From contig NC_061869.1 of NCBI RefSeq assembly GCF_907164915.1, forward strand, positions 39,804,840 through 39,868,839: DNA of 64,000 nt. Reading direction: 5' to 3'. Of this stretch, positions 48,465 through 61,040 are shown one piece after another (positions within the stretch are counted from its first letter, which is position 1; every line of letters begins with the position of its first letter). The DNA is from Impatiens glandulifera. Lineage: Eukaryota; Streptophyta; Magnoliopsida; Ericales; Balsaminaceae. Position numbers and translations under genes: made by a program. The notes below the pieces were generated by a model that did not search any database, was not told where the DNA came from, and saw only the letters and a list, made by a program, of their open reading frames with translations.

Positions 48465-48653
48465 TTCACCTTTCCAGCTCCAAAATCCACTCCACTGTAA
48501 ATTACACTACCGGCACCATAAACCGACGAACCAGACGAAGACCGGAACCGGGTATCTTCTTATTACCGATCTATGTGAGTTTTATTAGTAACCTAGATTT
48601 CGTTTTACACTTATCAACTGGATTAGGTTTTCTGATATAAAACATCTTGAAGT

Positions 48654-50231
48654 ATGAGGATGATAATAAATGCGGGAATTGCGAAACCCAGCTTCTTTGT
48701 TGTACAATATGAACTACCCACAATTATATTCCACCAAACCCAGCTAATTCCTTCATCAACCGTATGGTATCCAAGGCAATTTCACAATAGAAACGCATGG
48801 ATCGCAAAATTCAAGTGTTCAATCGCAGAGAGATCATCTCCATCTTTCTACAAGTCAAAATACCCTCATCCCAAACGAGAACCCAAACGTGAACGAGGAA
48901 ACCCAACATCTTTATACAGCCGTCCCAGTTTACTCGACATGAAGAAAGAAAAGATGGAAAAACGAGCTCTGGTTTACGATTTCTTAAGGAGTATCGGTAT
49001 TATACCAGATGAACTCGACGGTTTAGAGCTTCCAGTCACAGTCGATGTCATGAAGGATCGTGTCGAATTCCTCGATAACATAGGTCTTACAATCGACGAC
49101 ATTAACAATTATCCTCTCATTCTCGGTTGCAGTGTGAAGAAAAACATGATCCCTGTTCTTGATTATCTTGGAAAACTAGGTGTTAGAAAATCAACATTTA
49201 CTGATTTCTTGAGACGTTACCCTCAGATCCTCCAAGCTAGTGTTGTAATCGATTTGGAGCCTGTTGTGAAGTATCTGCAAGGGATGGATATAAAACCGAA
49301 TGATATTCCTAGAGTTCTCGAGAGATATCCTGAGGTTCTAGGGTTTAAGCTCGAAGGAACTATGAGCACTTCGGTTGCTTATTTAGTCGGTATAGGTGTT
49401 TCGCGAAGGGAAATCGGAGGGGTTCTCACTAAATACCCGGAGATTCTCGGGATGAGAGTTGGACGAATCATCAAACCGTTTGTTGAGTATCTGGAGTATT
49501 TAGGAATACCCGAACTAGCCGTAGCAAGATTGATCGAAAATCGGCCTCACATTCTAGGGTTTGATTTGGGCGAGAAAGTTAAACCGAATGTCGAATCTCT
49601 TCTAGAATATAACGTGAAACGAACAGGACTTGCTTCTGTGATTGCACAATACCCGGAAATGCTAGGGCTTGATTTGAAACAAAAACTTATAAGTCAATCC
49701 AGCATTCTAGATTCAATTCTTGGTTTGGGTGTTGAAGATTTCGGGCGGGTAATTGAAAAGATGCCTCAAGTTGTTAGTTTGAGTAAAATTGCTGTGGAGA
49801 AACACGTCGGTTTCTTGAAAAGTTGTGGATTCTCGATAGAACAAGCGAGGGATATGGTCATGGGATGCCCTCAGCTGCTTGCATTGAATCTGGATGCGAT
49901 GAAATTAGGGTTCGAGTTTTTCAAAGATGAGATGGGAAGAGATTTGAATGAGTTGGTTGGTTTTCCGGCATTCTTTACTTATGGGCTTGAATCGGTTATA
50001 AAGCCAAGGCATAAGGTGGTTGCTAAAAAGGGTTTGAAATGTTCGCTTGCTTGGCTTCTTAACTGTTCGGATCAGAAATTTGAAGAAAGAATGAAGTATG
50101 ATTTTATTGATATGGAGGATAATACAGAAGAAGATTATCCTTTGTTTGATATGAAAACTCTGATGGAGCCTGAAACTGATGATGAATCAGAATCTGAGTT
50201 TGAGGATGAAAGTGAAATTGATGATGAGTAG
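48654..50231 (+). CDS. mTERF4: mTERF4 / BSM-RUG2-type organellar transcription termination factor family protein
   Basis: The ORF is intact, single-exon and 525 residues long, close to the Arabidopsis protein (about 540). Residues 1-75 are basic and Ser-rich, as expected for a chloroplast transit peptide. The conserved SLYSRPSLLDM follows, then GIIPDELDGLELPVTVDVMK. Residues about 130-440 are successive mTERF helical repeats with the pattern LG(V/I)....I...L..YP.IL, for example YPLILGCSVKKNM, RYPEVLGFKLEGTMSTSVAY and RPHILGFDLGEKVKPN. The end is KCSLAWLLNCSDQKFEERM and an acidic tail (506-525). Arabidopsis BSM/RUG2 and maize mTERF4 act in the chloroplast, with roles in group II intron splicing and plastid gene expression. 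No neighbouring gene shares a transcription unit. I am confident of the orthologous group. Confidence 0.95.
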   Translation: MRMIINAGIAKPSFFVVQYELPTIIFHQTQLIPSSTVWYPRQFHNRNAWIAKFKCSIAERSSPSFYKSKYPHPKREPKRERGNPTSLYSRPSLLDMKKEKMEKRALVYDFLRSIGIIPDELDGLELPVTVDVMKDRVEFLDNIGLTIDDINNYPLILGCSVKKNMIPVLDYLGKLGVRKSTFTDFLRRYPQILQASVVIDLEPVVKYLQGMDIKPNDIPRVLERYPEVLGFKLEGTMSTSVAYLVGIGVSRREIGGVLTKYPEILGMRVGRIIKPFVEYLEYLGIPELAVARLIENRPHILGFDLGEKVKPNVESLLEYNVKRTGLASVIAQYPEMLGLDLKQKLISQSSILDSILGLGVEDFGRVIEKMPQVVSLSKIAVEKHVGFLKSCGFSIEQARDMVMGCPQLLALNLDAMKLGFEFFKDEMGRDLNELVGFPAFFTYGLESVIKPRHKVVAKKGLKCSLAWLLNCSDQKFEERMKYDFIDMEDNTEEDYPLFDMKTLMEPETDDESESEFEDESEIDDE

Positions 50232-50649
50232 GTTTTTTGTTGTATTTTATTCAGTTTTCTTATAACATTATTATTTGTACAATGAACTGATCCAAAAATT
50301 AAATTTTCAGCTGTACTATATCTTTGTATAAATTTTTTTTCTTCTATATAATTCATGGGCCAAAACAAAATACATGACCACATAAGAATCTTACATAAAA
50401 AAAGTTTGAACAAACTAGAAAATCCAACGTTAAGTGGTAAAAACATTTTAGACCTGCACCTACATAATTTCCTTCCCACTTATATTACATCACAACATTT
50501 ATGAACTAAAATATATTAATTTTATTTTATCATTATTTATTATATTAATATTTTTAAAGGTTTTAAAAAAAAAAAATTCAATATTCTTATATTCATTCCT
50601 AATCATTATTTATTTTCTTAGTTTTATATTCTTCTTTCATTTGCAAGTA
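50232..50649 (+). other. mTERF4 3' flank
   Basis: Presumably the 3' UTR (tgtattttattcagttttct and T-rich runs). No other gene is seen. Confidence 0.5.
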
Positions 50650-51195
50650 TATAGATCAACTATTAAATGGCGGGGTTTGGATTCTGTGTTGCGGATCCGG
50701 CAAATATGGGGAGAGAAGCCGGCAAATTTGGCGTACTACTATTCATCACTGTAATTAGTCATAAAATGTAATCATGTCTTCCAACTTTTGTGTTTCTTTT
50801 AATTAAGGATTTTTTTATTTATTTTTATATCAAACATTTTTCTAATTTTATATATTTATAATCTTTAATATATAATCATTTTATATTTATATATAATTTA
50901 TTTAATTATTTAATAATTTATTTATTTAAATTATATTTATGTGTATGAATTGTTAATTTATAATTAAATTTTGTTTCATAAACAAATAAGAAAAGATTTG
51001 GGTTAAATTTATAAAGTTGATAAATATATAGATAATATTAGTAAAGTTAAAAAGTTGGTATAAAAAAGAATATTCTGATAATATTATTTTGAGTTTGGAA
51101 ATGGGTTTTTGAGTTGGAGATTGATTACTGTTTGATGTGATGTTTACTGCATTTTGGAGTTAAAAATGGTGTTTAGAGTTGGAGATGGTCTAACA
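50650..51195. mobile_element. Tourist/Harbinger-like MITE, related to 12777-13465
   Basis: The right half (50985-51190) matches 13255-13465: aataagaaaagattTggg, ataaagttgataaatatata, gttaaaaagttgg, gtttactgc. The right end is ggagttggagatggtc followed by TAA. The left end is uncertain. Confidence 0.45.
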
Positions 51196-51480
51196 GGGAA
51201 CATAGAACAATCAGGAGTAGGCAACCCCACTCATAGGCCCCACTAAAAATTGAAACTACTTGTATTATAAATAAGAGATGAGTTTGAATTAAGAATTGAT
51301 CATATAAACCATGACTATTTGATTTAGTTTTTGAAGAATTTTTTAAAAAAATTGATAAAATATTATTATTTTGAATGAGTAATTTTTATTTATTTATAAT
51401 AGTAATAAAAGAATGGCTAATATAAGAAAACTTAAAAATGAGTTAATATATGTACTTAAGCATTTCTTTCTTCATTTAAG

Positions 51481-51790
51481 GTCAGGGAAGAACGCCGCTT
51501 TCTTACCAGAAAAAAAGGACACTACGAGAATAGAATGAATGGTTGAGGCAGAGGGTGATGGAGAGCTCGACTAAGTTATCCCGCCGATCGGGTCGAAGCG
51601 GATCGATAAGTAAAACTATATCGCCGAGCAAAGGTTGAAAGAGCGCACCGCAGCTCGAAAATAAGGTACTAACGCTTACTGCGCTATACTGCTCCCTAGC
51701 ACACTTTACTACTGCGCTCCCCGCTATAACCGCGCTCTCGCATAGGCTGCTTGCTCTGCTGTTCGCGCCTGCCTTCGCTGCTTTTAGCAC
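51481..51790. other. GC-richer block, possibly mitochondrial in origin
   Basis: Base composition rises sharply against its AT-rich surroundings (for example ctcgactaagttatcccgcc and cgctccccgctataaccgcg). It directly adjoins the ycf1 fragment. Such composition and repetitive gcgctc words recall plant mitochondrial intergenic DNA, but I cannot identify a specific locus. No convincing gene is present. Confidence 0.3.
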
Positions 51791-51794
51791 TATG

Positions 51795-52168
51795 CGTAAA
51801 AAAGCAAAAGACTTCTCTTTCTATGAATCACATTCATTTAGAAGCGCATGTCTCTTAAAAGTGAAATTTATCCTTTGTTTTTTCCTTTCCATTCACTCGG
51901 ATCTCTTCCGTTTCATCGATTTTGTCCGGATCCTCCTTTTCTTCCAAAAAAAAGGAAGGAGAAGTATCTTCTTCGGTGGATCCCTCTTGTTCTTATTTAA
52001 TCCCCTCGTTTCGTAAGTTGTTTCTACATATCTTTCTTCCGTTTTGGGGGTTTCTTTCAGTTTCTTAGTAAGAATGGGTGAGGGTATTCTGTTTAAATAG
52101 TAGACACATGTAATAAATAAAAAAATACTAAAGATCCGAGCCATAGAATTTCTTAATTCTGACACAAG
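51795..52168 (-). pseudogene. ycf1: nuclear copy of plastid ycf1 (TIC214), N-terminal region fragment
   Basis: On the minus strand the reading [20 protein letters not shown], then [20 protein letters not shown] and TEER, is the well-known early part of plastid ycf1. It continues with frame changes as [17 protein letters not shown] noise, and in another frame [14 protein letters not shown] before a stop. About 370 bp are present. Frameshifts and truncation show a dead insertion. It is either a direct plastid transfer or plastid DNA carried with mitochondrial DNA, given the neighbouring block at 51481-51790. Confidence 0.75.
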
Positions 52169-52239
52169 GTATTTATTAGAACGAATAAGTGAGATAAAAC
52201 AATAATTTATCTTATTTGTTTAATACTTTATCATCTCTC

Positions 52240-53060
52240 TTCAAGCGAAAAGATGATGCACAAACCGTGAGTTTGCTACGTAAAAGAACAAATTGTTGAG
52301 AAAGAAGACTTTTGGTGAAGATATCAATCACTTGATCTTTAGTAGGATTGTACTAGATGAGTAATTGTTTACGAGCAATTTTTTCTCAAATAAAGTGAAA
52401 ATCGATTTCAATATTTTTTATGCGGGCATGAAATACTGGATTTACTGATAAAAATGCGACACCAATATTATTACACCATAGAATTGGGAAAGAAAAAAAT
52501 GAAAGTCAAAGTTCACTAAGTAGAGATTAAATCGAACAAAAATCGACAATTGAAAATGCAAGAGCACGATATTCAGATTCAGTACTAGAGCAAGCAATTA
52601 CTTGTTGTTTTTATAATTTTATGAGACGAGGTTGTCACCTAAAAAATACAAAATTCAGTTGTTGAACTACGATCATCAAGACATCATGTCCAGTCAGCAT
52701 CATAATATGCAGCAAGAGTGAATTGTGAAATTGGACAAAAAAAGATCTCATGACGGAGGAGTATGACGAAGATATCAAAAAATATGTTAAACCGCTCCCC
52801 AATTAGATGAGATGGGAGTTTACATTAATTGACAAACTCAATTGATAACAAAGGCTAACTTAGGACGAGTGAATGTAAGATATTGTAAAGCTCTTATTAT
52901 ACTTCGATAGAGAAACGAATCAGATAAATGATCATCATGTTTAGAGAGAGAGGAGCCAGCCGAGATGGAAATGTGTAATGGCTTTTGCTTAAAGTCACAA
53001 GTGCGAAAAAAGAGAAATGAAGATAGGAAGAAGGATAAGAAAAAATATGACAATTTTTTT
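52240..53060 (-). pseudogene. Ty1/copia RNase H remnant of a different lineage
   Basis: On the minus strand it reads FLYRSIIRALQYLTFTRPKL (near 52900), [44 protein letters not shown] and DQVIDIFTKSLLSQQFVLLR. This is the copia RNase H end, where the family has YRSIVGALQYLT and HIEIDYHFVRE. The DIFTKSLLSQQF ending differs from the DVFTKPLLKTKF of the Sirevirus pol at 39.8 kb, so it is another lineage. Many stops; no LTR recognised. Confidence 0.75.
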
Positions 53061-53893
53061 TTAGAGGTGCGTTCCAATCAGACCTAAAGCATATATAATT
53101 TAATTAACTAACCACGTTACTAGAGGTGAATATTGTTGGTTCGAGTCAAAATATTATTTTTTTAAATACAAATAATTACTTTTTAATTTTTTAATTTTTT
53201 TAATTTAATAAACTATTTTCTTTATCTAATATAAAAAAAAACTTACTTTTATCTAATCTTATTCATAATTTTCTCACCTAGTCTCGTCTATATCTCTTGC
53301 ATGTAAAAACAAAACAAAAATAAAACCTATTGTGTCAGGAATATTTTTTTTTTATATATTATTCAAACTTAATGATTTTTTAAAATATTTTTAATAAGTT
53401 TAATAGTTTTATTTATATATAAATTGTTATTTTACAAAAATTAATAAAAAAAAAATCCAATTTGTATATAATTCTATTATAATATATTTTAATTAAAATA
53501 ATTACTTAAATACATTATTAAAATATATAATACTGTTTTTCATATCATCAACTTATCTAATTAATAGAATTATATATATTTTAAATAATATATAAATTAA
53601 ATTATATATATATATAAAATTAAAATGGTTAATCTTATCAAATAATTTCAAAATAATTATTCTAAATCGTTACTTAATAGTTTAATTTCGAATTTGATTT
53701 AATAAATATTTTAAATTAAATATTTATAAAATAAAATAATATATAATTTATATGTTGTTAAAAAATAAAATAAAATCATTAAAAAAATTAATCTACAATA
53801 ATTATTGATTTTAACTTTTATAAATAAATTATATATATATATATATATATATGAACAAATAGAGTTATGAGGCTGAGGTGGGCTTAAGTTCAC
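53061..53893. other. AT-rich intergenic sequence
   Basis: Runs of tata and poly-A/T, with a (TA)n stretch at 53829-53852. No gene is seen. Confidence 0.5.
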
Positions 53894-53901
53894 CCCTAAC
53901 T

Positions 53902-54368
53902 AAGGATGACAATTTGAAATTGCTTTGCGAAAATTGAACCGAATTATTTCGTTTGGACAATTTTTCCTCAAAACCGAACGGGGATGGGGCGGGGATGATA
54001 TTTGTGTCCCCGCCCTGCCCCGCCCCAATTTACCATGATTCAGCCCTGAACACTATAAACATTATTAAATATATTAAATCTCAAATTTATTTATTTATTA
54101 TATTTTATAATAGTAATAAGATTATTTCTTTATAATAATATAAAATGTTAATATATTAGAATTATATTATATTAAAAAATTCGTTTATATAATTTTATTA
54201 TACAATTATTTATTTATTTATTTATTTTTAAAATAAATTATTAACGGTACCCTGTGGGATTCCCCAAAATCGAAAAAAAACGAACGAGACGGAGATGATA
54301 TTAAAAAAATCCATGAAATTAAAATGTGACGGAAATGGTAAATACATTCTCGTTCCATTGTCATCCTA
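53902..54368. mobile_element. hAT-like MITE, copy B, 467 bp
   Basis: The ends are AAGGATGACAAT and CATTGTCATCCTA. It is flanked by an imperfect 8-bp duplication, ccctaact (53894-53901) and tcctaact (54369-54376), 7 of 8 matching. The interior has a gggatggggcggggatga block typical of this MITE group. Homologous to 13560-14021. Confidence 0.6.
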
Positions 54369-54449
54369 TCCTAACTCATTTATAATTTTTTTTATATACA
54401 TACAATTTAGAGGAATTTGTTGAGTATGCAGTTAGAGATTCTTAAGGAG

Positions 54450-54450
<1 letters not shown>

Positions 54451-54508
<58 letters not shown>
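54451..54508. repeat. (TA)n microsatellite, 58 bp
   Basis: Pure TA run. Confidence 0.95.
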
Positions 54509-54513
<5 letters not shown>

Positions 54514-54876
54514 TGATTTGAATGATTATTTGAATTTAATTATGTTTTAGAATTTGTTTGATATGAGTTTTAGTATTTTTATAATTTATGGGTATTTTTT
54601 ATTTTCTAAATTTATTTATTTTCTTTATATTTAAATCATGTTAGGAAAAGAGTCAACAATAGCAGGGGATAGACCAATTATTGTTAACCGCGAAAACTTT
54701 CGTTTGATATTAACTCTGTTAGAAGTTAATATTTGTTCATATTCTTCGCAAGTCTAATAAACTTTTGAACGGAGTCAAGTGCGGAACTGTTTGTTTAGAC
54801 TTGAAGCGTCAAAAAAGGAGTAGGAAGATTCGGAAATAAAAGAACACAAGACACAATGTTTTTTATGGATGTTCTG

Positions 54877-55566
54877 TAGGGGTGGTCAAAAAATCGATCC
54901 GAAAGACCTGATCCGTTGATCCGGCTGATCCGATCCGAAAAAATCTGTATCCAATGGATCGAATTTGGATATCGATCCGATCCGATATTTTTACCGGATT
55001 TCCAGATTGGATAAAGATCGGACAAAAAAAATTCGGATACTCGAAGACGATCCGGTGATTTTTAAAATTTATTAAAATAAATAAACTCAAACAAAAACAT
55101 TACTAAATAAATATAAACCCAACTAAAAATCTCTCTCTTCCTATCTTTTACTTCTCATATCTCTTTACAAACCCAAATAAAAATATAATTAAACAATAAC
55201 AAACCAAACAAAAATTTATCTTTTCCTTTCTTCTTTTTACAAACCCAAACAAAAATACAAAATCTCTCTCTTCCTTATGTTTTCTCCCATTTCCCTTTAG
55301 ATCTGTTTGTGTATCTATTCTCAAATCGTCATTATTCATAACTGAGATCCTTAATAAATAATTTTAATTTTCTAGCATATGAAAAAAATTTAAAACTATA
55401 AAAAAAATTAGATCATCGGGTATCCGGCTGGCCGATCCGATCCGGTGTTTTCGGATCGGATAGTGGTCGGATACAGGATCGGATACGGATCGCAATTTTT
55501 GAAAAAAATAAAGGCGGATATTCGATCCGAAATACCGGATCGGATCGGTAGGTTTGTCCACCCCCA
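54877..55566. mobile_element. hAT-type MITE inserted in the LTR, 690 bp
   Basis: The ends are TAGGGGTGGTCAAA and TTTGTCCACCCCCA. The flanking 8-bp duplication is ATGTTCTG (54869-54876) and ATGTTCGG (55567-55574), one mismatch. The intact LTR at 63742-63765 shows the empty site, tggatgttcaaagtaaa. Both subterminal regions are packed with GATCCGATCCG/CGGATCGGATC repeats. No transposase is encoded. Confidence 0.75.
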
Positions 55567-56856
55567 ATGTTCGGAGTAAATTCTCCTACGTCACCCCTTT
55601 TTCTCGACCTCGAGAATAATTCCACTAGAAGATTTGATTTGAATAGCACCTCTACAAAAATCTAGTCAGAAATCAGGTCTTAAACACTGTTTGTTTCTGA
55701 ACTTCTAGCTCACACAACATTTGTTGAATAGATATTATCTACTCAACTCACAAAAAAACTCACAATTAAAGAAAAGTGATACAATGTTTTTCGTTATGAA
55801 CAATCTCTCACAAAAGATGCTAAAATAAAAGTTTGAGTATGTATTTGTAGAGAGAGAATAATTAATTTTCAGGAGAACCCACACAGTCAAATTTGTTCAA
55901 TGGACACGTGTCCTCCTTCCGTTGGATGTGTGCCAAGATAGTACATTAGAGAATAATCCTGAGATCGTGGTGTACAGACAATCTATATATATATATAATT
56001 ATGCTTAATATAAATAATCAAGGATGACATATACGTTTAGCTCATACACATACACGTTTACCATGGATGGTTTCCCAAAGTAACATTGTCTGTCATTCAC
56101 TTTCACAAACTAACCTAATTTGTTCATTCATTCTCAAACTAACCTAGTTTGTTCATTCATTCCCATACTAACCAAGGTTTCTTTGGGAAATCATATTTCT
56201 CACATTTTTAAAAGTTTCTCGCTCCTATCATAACTATCATAATTACCTATCCATAATTACTAATTTATCTCACATAGCATAATTATTAATTTATCTTTCC
56301 TAATTAATTTTTATTTTATTAATTTATTTTTCTTCTTATTATTTTTATTATTTTATCTCTTATATATATATATATAAATGATTTATTAAACTCACAATAA
56401 AATTATTATTTTTTAAATATACATTTCTCTTATATTTATAATATATTTTTCCTAATTAATTTTCGTTTTTATTTTCTAACTCATCCTTTATTTATATAAA
56501 TTTTGTAACTCTAATAATTAATTATTTTTTATTTTCTATTTACTTATTTATATATTTTTTATATTTTTTCTTACACATCATTTATATATGTTTTTAATAA
56601 AATAAATAATTATAAATTTTCTCCCTCCTAAAATCTATATAAATTATATTTTATTATTAATTTTATATAAATACAATTTTTTTCATATTGTCTCACAAAT
56701 AAATTTTATACTTTTTAAAATAAAATAAAATATTATATATATTTTAATTTATTTAAAAAATAAATATTTTAAAAACAAATAACATTTCTCTCCTAATAAA
56801 ATTTATAAATATTAATTTACTTTCCTAATTAAATATTTTTTTTATTTTCTCTAAAC

Positions 56857-56890
<34 letters not shown>

Positions 56891-57099
56891 TATAATAATT
56901 AATTTATATTTTATTTTCTCTCTTATTATATTTATAATTATAAATTAGTCTCCATATTTATTAAAAAAACATGTGAATCATTATAAAATAATAAATGTAA
57001 CAACTAAAAAATTAGTCTCCATATTTATTAAATTGATTTTAAAATAATTTTTAATTTTTTTGATTAATATATATATTTTTTATTTTCTCTCTATATTTA

Positions 57100-58310
57100 T
57101 TATATGGACATTTATTTTAACTCTTTTTAATTAAATATAATTATCTATTAAATTTTAAAAATATTTTTACCTTAATATTTAATTACATTTTTAAAATAAT
57201 TTATTAAAAATATAATTTTATATCTTATTTAATTAATTAATTTTATTTTATTCATTATATATTTTATCTATAATTTCATTATTTTAATTTTTTAATTAAT
57301 TTAATATAATTATATATTAGATTTTAAAAATATTTTTAATTTAGTTTTAAATTTAAATTTTAAAATAATTTATTAAAAATATATTTGTATACCTTCTCTT
57401 CCTATTTAATATTTATACAATTAATTTTTTTATTAATAATATATTTTATATATTATTCATTATTAATAATTAAATATATATATATTCATAACTCTCCATT
57501 TTTATTAAAAAAAACAATTTTATTCATTATCCACATATTTATTATTTATATAACTATTTTTTTATTCATTATATCTTTTATATATTATTCAATTATTTTA
57601 TCCTTTTTGATTCACATAATATAATTATATATATTAGATTTTAAAAATATTTTTACTTTAGTCTTTAATTTAAATTTTCAAAAATATATTAAAAAAATAA
57701 TTTTATATCTTATTTAATTAATTAATTTTCTTTTATTCATTATATCTTTTAACTATAATTTCATTATTTTGTTTTTTTAATTAATTTAATATAATTATAT
57801 ATTAAATTTTAAAAATATTTTGAATTTAGTTTTATTTAAAATTTTTAAATAATTTATTAAAAAATATTTGTATACCTTTTCTCCCTATTTATATTTATAC
57901 AATTAATTTTTTTTATTAATTATATATTTTATGTATTATTCATTAATAATGATTAAATATATATGCATTCATAACTCTCTGTTTTTATTAAAAAAAATAA
58001 TTTTATATATTATCTACATATTTATTATTTATATAACTAATTTTCTTTTATTTATTAAATCTTTTATATATTATTCAATTATTTTAATCTTTTTAGTTCA
58101 TTTAATATAATTATATATATTAAATTAAATTTTTTTTTTTACTTTAGTCTTTAATTCAAATTTTCAAATAATTTATTAAAAATTTATTTTTATACCTTCT
58201 TACATATTTATGATTTATATAATTAATTAATTAATTTTCTTTTATTCATTATATATTTTATGTATTATTAATTAACAATGATTAAATATTTATATATACA
58301 TAAAATTTTG
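57100..58310. repeat. AT-rich tandem duplication within the Helitron
   Basis: The phrase ttgtatacctt.tct.cctat then ttatacaattaattttttt occurs at about 57385 and 57870, with a shortened relative at about 58185. Matching stretches such as attagattttaaaaatattt recur between them. Unit about 485 bp, two full copies and one partial. Confidence 0.6.
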
Positions 58311-58332
58311 AATTAAATTCAAAAATTACAAG

Positions 58333-58545
58333 TGGTCTAATGGTTAAAGTGTTCAAATTTCATACTAGAGATCATAGTTCGAGTCTCAATTAATGCGAAG
58401 GGGGAATGTGGATGACATTTGTGAGTCCCTATGTAAATGTGTGTATGAATTTGTGGGGATGACATTTGCGAGCCCCTACGTAAATGCGTGTGTGAATTTT
58501 TGATTGATGGGAAGGTCAAAAGTAAATGTAATATATGTACAAATT
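58333..58545 (+). mobile_element. tRNA-derived SINE-like repeat
   Basis: TGGTCTAATGG (58333-58343) fits the RNA polymerase III box A, and AGTTCGAGTCT (58376-58386) fits box B, with tRNA-like spacing. The tRNA-unrelated body contains two copies of gatgacatttg.gag.cccta. No acceptor stem is visible, so it is not a tRNA gene. The right end is uncertain. Confidence 0.5.
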
Positions 58546-58592
58546 ACTCGAAAGGAGGTAATCTATATATAAATAATTAAGGGTGATATCTA

Positions 58593-59540
58593 CCGAATTT
58601 GTACACATTTTATATGAATTTCTCATCAAATTCTCATGGTACAGTTGTCTCCCCTTTCTCTTTAGGTCTAGGTCTTTCTTAAATTAATTCTCCTTAGGTA
58701 TAAGAAGCACCAAAAGAGGTGGAGGGCAACGACAACGAAAGAGAGACCCCAAAGAAAAGATTCGATCTTGATTTGAAGAAAAATGGGAAGCCAATGAAGT
58801 CAAGAGGAAGACGAGAATTCTCTACCTCCGTGGATTTAGAAAAGTTTATTTCAAAATTAAAAATTAGTTTTCTATTTTTACACATTTTATATGAATTTCT
58901 CATCAAATTCTCGTGTACAATCATCTCTCATTATTTTAGGTCTAGATTTTTTTAAATCGACTATCATTTCTCCTTAGGTATAGGTAGCACAAGAAGAGGA
59001 GAAAGGTGACGCCGACGTGACGGAGGAGGGAAATGACAACGGAACGGAGGAGGACAACGACGACGCAAGAAAGACCTAAAGTAAAAGATTCGATCTTGAT
59101 TTGAAATAAAAAGGGAAGCGAAGGAAGACGAGGATTCGAAATCTAGAGGAAGCCGAGTATTCTCTGCTTTTGTGGATTCAAAAAAATTAAAAAAATTAAT
59201 TTAATTTTTTTTACACATTTTATATGAATTTCACATAAAATTCTGACGGTATTTATCAAAGTTTTACGGTACAATCGTCTCTCTTTTATCCTTAAGTCTA
59301 GGTCTTTTTTAAATCAACTCTCCTTTCTTCTTTGGTATAGGTAGCACAAGAAGAGGAGGTGGACGACGACAACGACGCAATGGAGGAGGGCGACAACGAC
59401 GCAGGAGAGACCTTGAGGAAAAGATTCGAACTTGATTTGAAGAATAATGGAAAGCAAAAGAAGACGTGGATTTGAAATCAAGAGGAAGTTGAAGATTATT
59501 TACCTTCGAGGATTCAGAAAAGTTTTTAAATTTTTTATTT
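58593..59540 (+). repeat. three tandem copies of a ~310-bp unit
   Basis: Each copy begins ttacacattttatatgaatt, contains aggtctaggt.ttttt..aa and ttaggtata.g.agcac, then a purine-rich gacgacaacgac-type stretch, aaagattcgatcttgatttg and ends near gtggattcagaaaagtt. Copies start at about 58593, 58878 and 59208. The purine-rich part could once have been coding, but no frame stays open in all three. Confidence 0.7.
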
Positions 59541-59675
59541 ATTTAAATATTTATTTTTATTTTTACATAACACAAAATAAGATATTTTATAATAAAATTA
59601 TAAGTAAAATTATAAATGAATAATATTAATATTTTAATTATATGTATATATATAATACAAAAATATAATAAGTAG

Positions 59676-59718
<43 letters not shown>

Positions 59719-60914
59719 ATAATATAAAATATATTTAACTCTATATTTTTACATGTTTTAAATAACTGATAAATATATTTTATTTTAATTTATAATATTA
59801 TTATAAATATATATTTTTTACACAAATATTATAAAATTGAATTAATATTATTTTAATAAAAATAATAATTAATGTTATTGTTTAACTAAAAAATTATATA
59901 TATAATAACAATTAAGTATAAGTATATGTAGTTTTGAAATATGTATTTTATGTGGTTCAATGTTATTTTTTAATAGATATTTCGCATATATTTTAAATAA
60001 TATTTTGACTTTTGATGGATAATAAATTGTTTCTGAAATTTTTGAGAAAATAAAGTAAAAGCTGAAATAATTATGTTCAAAAAAGAAAAAACAAAAACAA
60101 ATTTTACTAAAATATTATTTTTGTTAATTTAAGATAAAGTGATAATTTTTGAAAAATTAAATTAAATTAATAGAATGAAAAAACTAAAATTTTGAATAAA
60201 ATGACCATATTTGTAATAATTTATTTTAATTTTATCTAAAAAAAAGTTTCTATAAAAAAAAATTATTATAAATATGAGAGTAAATGACTTCACATAATAT
60301 TAAAAAAATGGAATAAATGAAAGAACAATATTAAAAAATTTTAAACTTATATATTCAATATATATAGTGTCTAACCATTATAATACTATAAAACTAATAT
60401 CAAACATAATATAATGATAAAATTTATGTAATAAAATTAAATTAATTATTAATTTTTTATAACTCACGTGTAAAGATGCAAATAAAAAATAGAACTTAAA
60501 TTTAAATGTGTTAATTTTTTATATAAAAAAATTTAATTAAGATAAAAATTTATGTTTATTGTATTTGATTAAATATTTTTAAACTATTGAATATAGCAAC
60601 CATTAATATATTATATAGTTTGATTCAATTTATTTTTATAAAAAATTATTTTATGTCTTAATTATTTCGCTTATATATTTGTTCGTTTGCATCGCACGAA
60701 AATCCTGCTAGTTTGAATAATAGCGCATACGTGGCAGTCATTCATTTGTTGAGATATCTAGCCAGACGAATGCTTCTTCAGGACTCTGACCGCTCGGTCG
60801 CTTTCTAGAAATCCAGTCAGATGCACAGTTCATTTCGGTCATCCGGATGTGCATATGTGGAAATTTCGGTATTTTGGAGGCGCTTCCGGTTTTTCATAAC
60901 TTCGGTATTTTAGA

Positions 60915-61000
60915 CATCCAGCCGAGTCGGACGCGCACAACCGAACTTGCATCCAGCCGAGCCGAATGCACACAACCGAACTTTAATCCAGACGAATTGG
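60915..61000. repeat. ~35-bp tandem repeat in LTR U3, 2.5 copies
   Basis: Units of catccagccgag.cg.a.gc followed by cacaaccgaactt start at 60915 and 60950. A degraded third starts near 60986. Confidence 0.6.
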
Positions 61001-61040
61001 ACGCTTTCTGAAATAATAAAACTCCTATTATTATATGTAT

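Larger units (their letters stand above)
55982..60711 (+). mobile_element. Helitron-like element (possibly two nested), 4.73 kb
   Basis: The 5' end is TC followed by TATATATATATATAATTATGC, nearly the same as in the Helitron at 14461. The 3' end is gcatcgcacgaaaatcctgCTAG at 60711. The insertion lies between A (55981) and T (60712), and LTR sequence lies on both sides. The hairpin before CTAG is weak. A second TC start, TCTATATATAAATAATTAAG, at 58562 suggests a nested or tandem element. No Rep/helicase is seen. 56000-57100 is AT-rich and featureless. 59550-60680 is AT-rich with a (TA)n run at 59678-59715. Confidence 0.5.

Noticed and set aside
54795..55090. Asp/Arg/Ile-rich ORFs on the minus strand
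   Set aside because: They are produced by GATCCG subterminal repeats of a hAT-type MITE.
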